Source: Streptomyces sp. XD-27 | GTDB lineage: Bacteria; Actinomycetota; Actinomycetes; Streptomycetales; Streptomycetaceae | Assembly: GCF_030553055.1 (NCBI RefSeq) | Contig: NZ_CP130713.1 | Coordinates: 2,728,001 to 2,792,000, forward strand | Length of the DNA stretch: 64,000 bases | Direction of reading: 5' to 3' | Shown: positions 53,601-61,383 of the stretch, in pieces | How the letters are laid out: the number at the start of each line of letters is the position of its first letter | How positions within the stretch are numbered: the stretch's first letter is position 1 | Notes under the pieces: generated by a model | Told to the model about the DNA's origin: nothing | The model's input: the letters and a program-made list of their open reading frames with translations, nothing else | Databases searched by the model: none | Translations under genes and position numbers: made by a program

Positions 53601-56600
53601 ACGACAGGCCCTCCGCGACCTCCCGGAACGCCTCCACCATCCCGTCCATACGCGGCGAATGGAACGCGTGGCTCACGGTCAGCCGCTTCGTCTTACGGCC
53701 CTGGGCCTCGAAGCGCGCCGCGATCTCCAGCGCCACGTCCTCGTCACCGGCGATGACGACGGAGGTGGGCCCGTTGACGGCGGCGATGCTCACCCGGTCA
53801 GTGAGCACCGGCAGGACCTCGTCCTCCGACGCCTGGAGCGCGATCATCGCGCCACCGGCCGGGAGTTCCTGCATCAGCCGACCGCGCGCGGCCACCAGCG
53901 TGCAGGCATCTTCCAAAGACAACACACCCGCCACATGCGCAGCCGCCAACTCACCGATCGAATGACCCGACAGGAAATCGGCCCGCAGACCCCACGCCTC
54001 CACCAGACGGAACAACGCCACCTCAACCGCGAACAACGCAGGCTGCGTGTACACCGTCTGATCCAACAGCCCGGCATCCTCCCCGAACAGCACACCACTC
54101 AACGGCCGCTCAACATGCCCATCCAGCTCCGCACACACCGCATCCAGCGCCTCCGCGAACACCGGATACGCCTCGTACAACTCACGGCCCATCCCCAGCC
54201 GCTGGCTCCCCTGCCCCGTGAACAGGAACGCGGTGCGGCCCTCGGCTGGCGCGCCCTGGGTCACGTGCGGCGTCGGCTCTCCTGCCGCCAGCGCCGTGAG
54301 GCCCCGCAGCAGACCGTCCCGGTCCCCCGCGGCCACGACGGCGCGGTGGTCGAGAACAGCGCGACCGGTGGCCAACGCGTATGCCACATCGGCGAGTTCG
54401 AGGGCCGGGTCCGCCGCCAGGTGCGCACGCAGCCGCTCCGCCTGCGCGCGCAGCGCCTCCGTACCCTTCGCGGACAGCACGTACGGGAGCACCGGTGGCG
54501 GCGGTGAGACGGCCTCGGCGGACGGCAGCCGCGGTTCCTCCGCTGCCGGAGCCTCCTCGATGATCGCGTGGGAGTTGGTGCCGCTGTAGCCGAACGAGGA
54601 GATGCCCGCGCGGCGCGGCTGTCCGGTCTCCGGCCACGGACGGGCCTCGGTCAGCAGCTCGATCTCGCCCGCCGACCAGTCCACGTGCGGGGTCGGCTCG
54701 GTGACGTGCAGCGTCCGCGGCAGCATGCCATGCCGCATGGCCATCACCATCTTGATGATTCCGGCGACGCCCGCCACGGCCTGGGTGTGCCCGATGTTGG
54801 ACTTGACCGAGCCGAGCCACAGCGGCCGTCCCTCGGGCCGGTCCTGGCCATACGTGGCGAGGAGCGCCTGCGCCTCGATCGGGTCGCCCAAGGACGTCCC
54901 CGTACCGTGTGCCTCCACGGCGTCCACCTCGGCGGCCGACAGACCGGCGTTCGCCAGTGCCTGCCGGATGACGCGCTGCTGCGCCGGGCCGTTGGGCGCG
55001 GTCAGGCCGTTGCTGGCGCCGTCCTGGTTGACGGCGGTGCCGCGGACGACGGCCAGCACCGGATGTCCGTTGCGCCGGGCGTCCGACAGCCGCTCCACCA
55101 GCAGGACGCCGACGCCCTCGGACCAGATGGTGCCGTCCGCGTCTCCGGAGAACGCCTTGATCCGGCCGTCGGCGGCCAGTCCGCGCTGACGGCTGAACTC
55201 GGTGAAGGCGCCCGGGGTCGACATGACGGTGACACCGCCCGCCAGCGCCATCGTGCACTCGCCCTGCCGCAGCGCCTGGATCGCCAGGTGCAGGGCCACC
55301 ACGGACGACGAGCACGCGGTGTCGACGGTGACCGCCGGGCCCTCCAGCCCGAACGTGTACGCCAGGCGGCCCGAGGCCACGCTCGCCGCGTTGCCGGTGC
55401 CCAGGTGGCCCTCAAGGCCCTGCGGTTCGTTGACCCACAGGGTCAGGTAGTCCTGGTCGTTGGAGCCGATGTACACCCCGGTCTTGCTGCCGCGCAGCGT
55501 CGCCGGGTCGATGCCCGCCCGCTCGAACGCCTCCCACGACGTCTCCAGCAGCAGCCGCTGCTGCGGATCCATGGCGAGGGCCTCGCGCGGCGAGACGCCG
55601 AAGAACGCCGCGTCGAAGTCGGCGACGTCGTGCAGGAAGCCGCCCTCGCGGATGGAGCTGCTGCCTTCGAGGTCCGGGTCGTCGCTGTAGAGGGTGGCGA
55701 GATCCCAGCCGCGGTCGACGGGGAACGCCGAGATGCCGTCCCCGCAGTCGGCCAGCAGCCGCCACAGGTCCTCCGGCGACCGTACGCCGCCCGGGAGGCG
55801 ACAGCTCATGGCCACGATGGCGATGGGGTCGTCGGCCCGGTCGGCGGCGCCGGTCGCCCGCGCCCGCTCGGAGGCGGCGGCGCCGGTCGCCCACGCCCGG
55901 TCGGAGGCGGAGGCGGAGGCGGTCGACGTGTCCGTGTCGCCGAGGATCTCCGTTCGCAGATGGCCGGCCAGTGCGGCCGAGGTCGGGTAGTCGAAGACGA
56001 GGGTGGCGGGCAGCCGCAGTCCGGTGACGTCACGCAGGAGGTTGCGGAGTTCGACGGCGGTGAGCGAGTCGAAGCCCAGCTCCTTGAACGCCCGGCCTTC
56101 CTCGACCGCCTGCGGGCCCGCGTGGCCGAGCACCGCCGCGACCTGGGTGCGGACCAGGTCCAGCAGCAGCCGGTCCTGTTCGGCCGCGGTCAGCCCGGCG
56201 AGCCGCCGCGCCAGACCGGCGGCTCCCGCGGCCGTGGCGGGGTCGGTCGCGACCGTTCGCCGTACCGTCCCCCGGACCAGTCCGCGCAGCAGCGGCGAGA
56301 CCGTCCCGGCCGCCGCCCGCGCCCGCAGGGCCGCGGTGTCGACGCGCAGCGGGGCGAGCGCCGGCTCTCCCCCAGCGCGGCCGCTGGGAGGTGCCCCCAG
56401 GGTGAGCGCCGTGTCGAGCAGCGCCAGGCCCTCCGCCGGGGACAGCGGCGGCAGGCCGGCCCGCCGCATGCGGCTGACGTCGGCCTCGTTCAGACCGCCG
56501 GCCATGCCGGACCCGGCCCACAGGCCCCACGCCAGCGCGGTCGCCGGCAGGCCACGGGCGGCGCGGTGGGCGGCCAGCGCGTCGAGGAACGCGTTGGCCG

Positions 56601-59600
56601 CCGCGTAGTTGCCCTGCCCGGGGCTGCCGAACACGCCCGAGGAGGACGAGAAGAGCACGAACGCGGACAGCTCCAGGTCCCGCGTCAGCTCGTGGAGGTG
56701 CCAGGCCGCGTCGACCTTGGGCCGCAGTACGCGGGTGACGCGCTCCGGCGTCAGCGAGCCGATGACGCCGTCGTCGAGGACGCCCGCGGTGTGGACGACG
56801 GCGGTGAGCGGGTGCGCGGCCGGCACGGCGGCCAGGGTCGCGGCCAGGGCGTCCCGGTCCGCCGCGTCGCAGGCCGCCCAGCGCACCTCGGCGCCGTACT
56901 CGGCCAGTTCGGCGGCCAGCGCGGCCGCGCCGGGGGCCTCGGCGCCGCGCCGGCTGACCAGCAGCAGGTGCCGCGCGCCGTGCTCGGTGACCAGGTGCCG
57001 GGCGACCAGTCCGCCCAGCGTGCCGCTCGCGCCGGTGATCAGCACCGTGCCGTCGGTGTCGAGCAAGGCCGCGGCGGGTGCGCGGTCCGCCGCCACGGGG
57101 ACGCGGGCCAGCCGCGGCGTCCGTACGGCACCCGCGCGTACGACCAGTTGCTCCTCGCCCGTCGCGAGCGCGGCCGGGAGCGCCGCGCGCGACGCGGGCT
57201 CGCCGTCGAGATCCAGCAGGACGAGACGCTCCGGGTGCTCGGCCTGCGCCGAACGCAGCAGACCCCACACGGCGGCCTGCGCCAGGTCGGGTGCCGGATC
57301 AGGTGCCGGGTCGGATGCCGGGTCGGCCGGGGTCGCGGCGACCGCGCCCGAGGTCACCAGCACCAGCCGGGCGGCGCCGAACCGCTCGTCGGCCAGCCAT
57401 GCCTGGGCCAGGCCCAGCGCCTCGACCGTGGCCTGCCGCACCGCGTCGGGGGTGTCGCCGCCGCCCTGCCGGCCGGGGGTGACGAGGACGTACTCGGGCA
57501 CTGGTGCGCCCGCGTCCACGGCCTCGGCCAGCTCGGCCAGATCCGCGTACGCCGCCAGATCCGCGTACGGCGCCGCATCCGAGCCCGCACCCGCACCCGC
57601 ACCCGCACCCGCACCCGAGCCCAAGTAGTCCGAGCCCGCGAGACCGAACACATCAGGCCCCAGAACCGCCCAACGGCCGCGCCGGGTCGCGTCGTCGGCC
57701 ACCGCGGCGGGCTCGGTCCACTCCAGACGGAACAGCGACTCGTGGTATGCCGCTCCCGCGGCCCGGACCTGGTCCTCCGAGACGGGGCGCAGCACGAGCG
57801 ACTCCACGGCGGCGACCGGCGCGCCGCCCGCGTCGGCGAGGTCCAGCCGCACGCCGTCCACGCCCGTCGGCGCCAGCCTGGCCCGAAGGGCCGGGGCACC
57901 GTCGGCGTACAGCGACACCCCGTTGAAGGCGAACGGCAGCCGCCCCTGGCCTTCGGTGCCGCCCAGGCCCCCGAGGCCCAGCGCGTGCAGCGCGGAGTCC
58001 AGGAGTGCCGGATGCAGCCCGAACTCCCGTGCGTCCGCAGTCGCGTCGGCCGGGAGCCGAACCTCTACGAAGACCTCGTCCCCGCGCCGCCAGGCGGCCG
58101 TGAGCCCCTGGAACACCGGGCCGTAGGCCATGCCGAGGGCGCCGAGTTCCGCGTACAGGTCGTCGACCGGGACCGGCCGCGCCCCGTTCGGCGGCCACTC
58201 GGCGAGCGAGAACGAGGGCCGCGGGGCGCCCGTGGCCAGCACGCCGGTGGCGTGCCGCGTCCACGACTCCTCTGCCGGGGCGTCGGCCGGGCAGGACAGC
58301 ACGGTGAAGGAACGCCGTCCGTCGCCCTCCGGCGGCCCCACCGCGACCTGGAGCCGGACGGCACCGCGCTCGGACAGCACCAGCGGGGCCTCCAGGGCCA
58401 GTTCGTCCAGGTGGTCGCAGCCGACCTGGTCACCGGCGCGGATCGCCAGCTCCACGAAGGCCGTACCCGGCAGCAGCACCGACCCCATGACGGTGTGGTC
58501 GGCGAGCCACGGGTGGGTGTCGAGGCCGAGCCGCCCGGTGAGCAGGAAGCCGTCGGTGTCGGCGAGCGGGACGGCCGCGCCCAGCAGCGGGTGCCCGGCG
58601 GCTTCCAGACCCGCGGTGGCCACGTCGCCGGTCGGCGCACCGGGCTCCAGCCAGAACCGCTGGTGCTGGAAGGCGTACGTGGGCAGATCGACCGCCCGGA
58701 CGTCCAGTCCCGCGAAGAACCGCTGCCAGTCCGGTGCCGCACCGCGCACGTGCGCGTGCGCGAGGGCGGTGGTCAGCGTCTCGGCTTCGGGGCGGCCGGG
58801 GCGGAGGACGGGTGCGAAGGCGGCGTCCTCGCCGGTGACGCACTCCTGCGCCATCGCGGACAGCACGCCGTCCGGGCCGAGTTCGACGTACGTGGTGACG
58901 CCCTGCGCTTCCAGCGTCCGCACGCCGTCGAGGAAACGGACGGCCTCGCGGGCGTGCCGCACCCAGAAGCCGGCGGTGGCGATCTCCTCGGCGGAGACCG
59001 GCTCGCCGGTCACGTTCGACACGATCGGGATGCGCGGGGCCTCATACGACAGCCTCTCGGCCACCGCGCGGAACGCGTCCACCATGCCGTCCATTCGGGG
59101 CGAGTGGAACGCGTGGCTGACGGTCAGCCGCTTCGTCTTGCGGCCGTCGGACTCGAAGCGCGCCGCGATCTCCAGCGCCACGTCCTCGTCACCGGCGATG
59201 ACGACCGACGTCGGGCCGTTGAGGGCGGCGATGCTCACCCGGTCCGTGAGCAGCGGCAGGATCTCGTCCTCGGCGGCCTGGATCGCGATCATCGCGCCAC
59301 CGGCAGGCAGCTCCTGCATCAGACGACCGCGAGCGGCCACCAGCGTGCAGGCGTCCGCCAGGGACAGCACCCCGGCGACATGCGCGGCGGCCAGCTCACC
59401 GATCGAGTGCCCGGACAGGAAGTCCGGCGTCAGACCCCATGACTCCAGCAGCCGGAACAGCGCCACCTCGACCGCGAACAACGCGGGCTGCGTGTACACC
59501 GTCTGATCCAGCAGTCCGGCATCGTCCCCGAACAGCACGTCGCGCAACGGCCGTTCGAGATGCCCGTCCAGCTCCGCGCACACCGCGTCCAGCGCCGCCG

Positions 59601-61382
59601 CGAACACCGGATACGCCTCGTACAGCTCACGCCCCATCCCCAGCCGCTGACTCCCCTGCCCCGTGAACAGGAAGGCGAGTTTCCCGGTCGCCGGGGAGCC
59701 CAGCACCAGGCCCCGCGCCGCCGTCTCTCCCGCCGCCAGCGCGGCGAGCCCCCGCAGCAGGCTCTCCCGGTCCCCGGCGGTCAGCACCGCGCGCGCTTCG
59801 AAGGCCGCGCGGCCGGTGGCCAAGGAGTAGGCGACATCGGCGAGTTCCCTGCCGGGGTCCGCCGTCATGTGCGCGTGCAGTCGCTCCGCCTGTGCCCGCA
59901 GCGCCTCCGTGCCCCTCGCCGACAGCACGTACGGCAGCACCGGCGGCAGCGGCGGGGCGGCCTCGGCGGACGGCTGCGGCGGCTCCTCCGTCGCGGGGGC
60001 CTGTTCGAGGATGGTGTGGGCGTTGGTGCCGCTGACGCCGAAGGCGGAGATGCCGACGCGGCGCGGCTGGCCGGTCTCCGGCCACGGCCGGGCCTCGGTG
60101 AGCAGCGACACCTCGCCCGCCGTCCAGTCGACGTTCGGGGTGGGCTCGTCCACGTGCAGGGTCTTGGGCAGGACGCCGTGGCGCATGGCCATGACCATCT
60201 TGATGACGCCCGCGACGCCGGCGGCGGCCTGCGTGTGGCCGAGGTTGGACTTCAGCGAGCCGAGCCACAGCGGCTGCCCGGCCGGACGCTCCTGGCCGTA
60301 GGTGGCCAGCAGCGCCTGGGCCTCGATCGGGTCGCCCAGGGTCGTGCCCGTACCGTGCGCCTCCACGACGTCGACCTCGGCGGCGGACAGCCGGGCGTTC
60401 TCCAGGGCCTGGCGGATGACGCGCTGCTGCGACGGGCCGTTCGGCGCGGTCAGGCCGTTGCTGGCGCCGTCCTGGTTGACGGCCGAGCCGCGGACGACGG
60501 CCAGCACCTGGTGGCCGTTGCGGCGCGCGTCCGAGAGCCGCTCCACGAGCAGCACGCCGACGCCCTCGCTCCACCCCGTGCCGTCGGCGGCGGCCGCGAA
60601 GGACTTGCAGCGGCCGTCGGGGGCGAGCCCGCGCTGGCGGCTGAACTCCACGAAGACGTCGGGGTTGGGCATGACGGTGACGCCGCCGACGAGCGCGAGC
60701 GAGCACTCGCGCCGGCGCAGGGCCTGGGCGGCCCAGTGCAGGGCGACCAGGGACGAGGAGCAGGCGGTGTCGATGGTGGCCGCCGGGCCTTCGAGGCCCA
60801 GGGTGTAGGCGATCCGGCCGGACAGGACGCTGGTGGCGCCGCCGGTGAGGAGGAGCCCCTCCAGTCCTTCGGGCGCGCCGTGGAGGTCGTTGCCGTAGCC
60901 CATGGCGGCGGCGCCGACGAAGACGCCGGTACGGCTGCCGTGGACGGCGGCCGGGTCGATGCCGGCCCGTTCGAAGACCTCCCAGGAGGTCTCCAGCAGC
61001 AGCCGCTGCTGCGGGTCCATGGCGAGGGCCTCGCGCGGCGAGATGCCGAAGAACGCCGGGTCGAAGTCGGCGGCGCCGTCGAGGAATCCGCCGCCGCTGT
61101 TGTAGAACGTGCCCTTGCGGTCGGGGTCCGGGTCGGCCAGCGCGGCGATGTTCCAGCCGCGGTCGGCCGGGAATCCGGAAATGGCGTCGCCGCCGCCGTC
61201 CACGAGCCGCCACAGGTCCTCGGGGACCGCACGCCACCGGGGAAGCGGCAGCTCATCGCGACGATCGCGATCGGCTCCTGCGCCTCCGCCTCCACCTCGG
61301 TCAGGCGGCGGCGGGTCCGGCGCAGCTCCGTGGTCATCCACTTCAGGTTGTCGAGAAGCTTCGCTTCGTTCGCGCTGGTCAC
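50678..61382 (-). CDS. Type I modular polyketide synthase, gene B (2 modules)
   Basis: Two extension modules in 3568 residues after restoring one base at 61222-61225 and one at 52470-52472. Order: docking coiled coil (1-33, [19 protein letters not shown]), B1 KS-AT-DH-KR-ACP (KS Cys 209, AT Ser 660, DH His 963, KR Tyr 1591, ACP Ser 1773), B2 KS-AT-KR-ACP (2024, 2474, KR Tyr 3236, ACP 3415), then a C-terminal docking region with [20 protein letters not shown] and a final DSLDSLGG stretch. Both ATs are malonyl type. I chose GTG as start because GGAAGG lies 7 nt upstream and the gene A stop overlaps as TGAAGTG, a translational-coupling arrangement; an ATG 21 nt upstream has no ribosome site. The C-terminal docking type differs from A, C, D and E and fits the N-terminus of gene C. 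Confidence 0.93.
52329..52382. repeat. 18-bp tandem repeat, 3 copies
   Basis: CCGGATCCGAGGCCGGGG at 52329 and 52347 and a diverged third copy at 52365 encode GSGPGL hexapeptides in the KR loop before [10 protein letters not shown] of module B2. Confidence 0.88.
52470..52472 (-). other. Apparent frameshift: one C missing (gene B, KR of B2)
   Basis: The frame ends as LDRPERWAD and stop, where all sister KRs read [11 protein letters not shown] or [11 protein letters not shown]. The transcript has CTGGGCGG instead of CTGGGGCGG. One base restores [20 protein letters not shown]. Confidence 0.92.
53164..53192. repeat. GGCTCC hexanucleotide repeat
   Basis: Four to five GGCTCC hexamers encode Gly-Ala pairs in the AT-KR linker of module B2. 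Confidence 0.85.
56364..56402 (-). repeat. Dispersed palindromic element, copy 4
   Basis: CTCTCCCCCAGCGCGGCC then GCTGGGAGGTGCCCCCAGG, with a 7-bp stem CCCAGCG/CGCTGGG and a 4-nt loop. It is translated as [12 protein letters not shown] inside the KR of B1, between LLDTALTL and LAPLRVD, where the sister module E2 reads [19 protein letters not shown]. Confidence 0.87.
57581..57622. repeat. Hexanucleotide repeat in the B1 DH-KR linker
   Basis: CGCACC/GAGCCC hexamers encode [14 protein letters not shown]. Next to it, 57536-57575 repeats a CAGATCCGCGTACG segment, giving [12 protein letters not shown]. Confidence 0.85.
61222..61225 (-). other. Apparent frameshift: one G missing (gene B, start of KS B1)
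   Basis: Upstream frame: [17 protein letters not shown]. Downstream frame: [14 protein letters not shown]. The expected sequence is [13 protein letters not shown]. The run has four bases where five restore the conserved motif. Confidence 0.9.
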
Positions 61383-61383
61383 T

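Larger units (their letters stand above)
51030..55830 (-). other. PKS module B2: KS-AT(malonyl)-KR(A-type)-ACP
   Basis: KS Cys is near 55311, AT Ser near 53961, KR Tyr near 51678 and ACP Ser near 51139. The KR lacks LDD (it reads [15 protein letters not shown]) and has Trp eight residues before the Tyr in [11 protein letters not shown], the signature of an A-type KR giving an L-hydroxyl. It has a roughly 25-residue insert before LDAFVLFSS and a Gly-rich loop at 52305-52403. No DH. Confidence 0.91.
55950..61274 (-). other. PKS module B1: KS-AT(malonyl)-DH-KR-ACP
   Basis: KS Cys is near 60758, AT Ser near 59403, [12 protein letters not shown] near 58495 with LDSALH, KR Tyr near 56612 with LDD and [16 protein letters not shown], and ACP Ser near 56066. 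All motifs are intact and an E double bond is predicted. A palindromic element lies in the KR C-terminal part. Confidence 0.92.
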
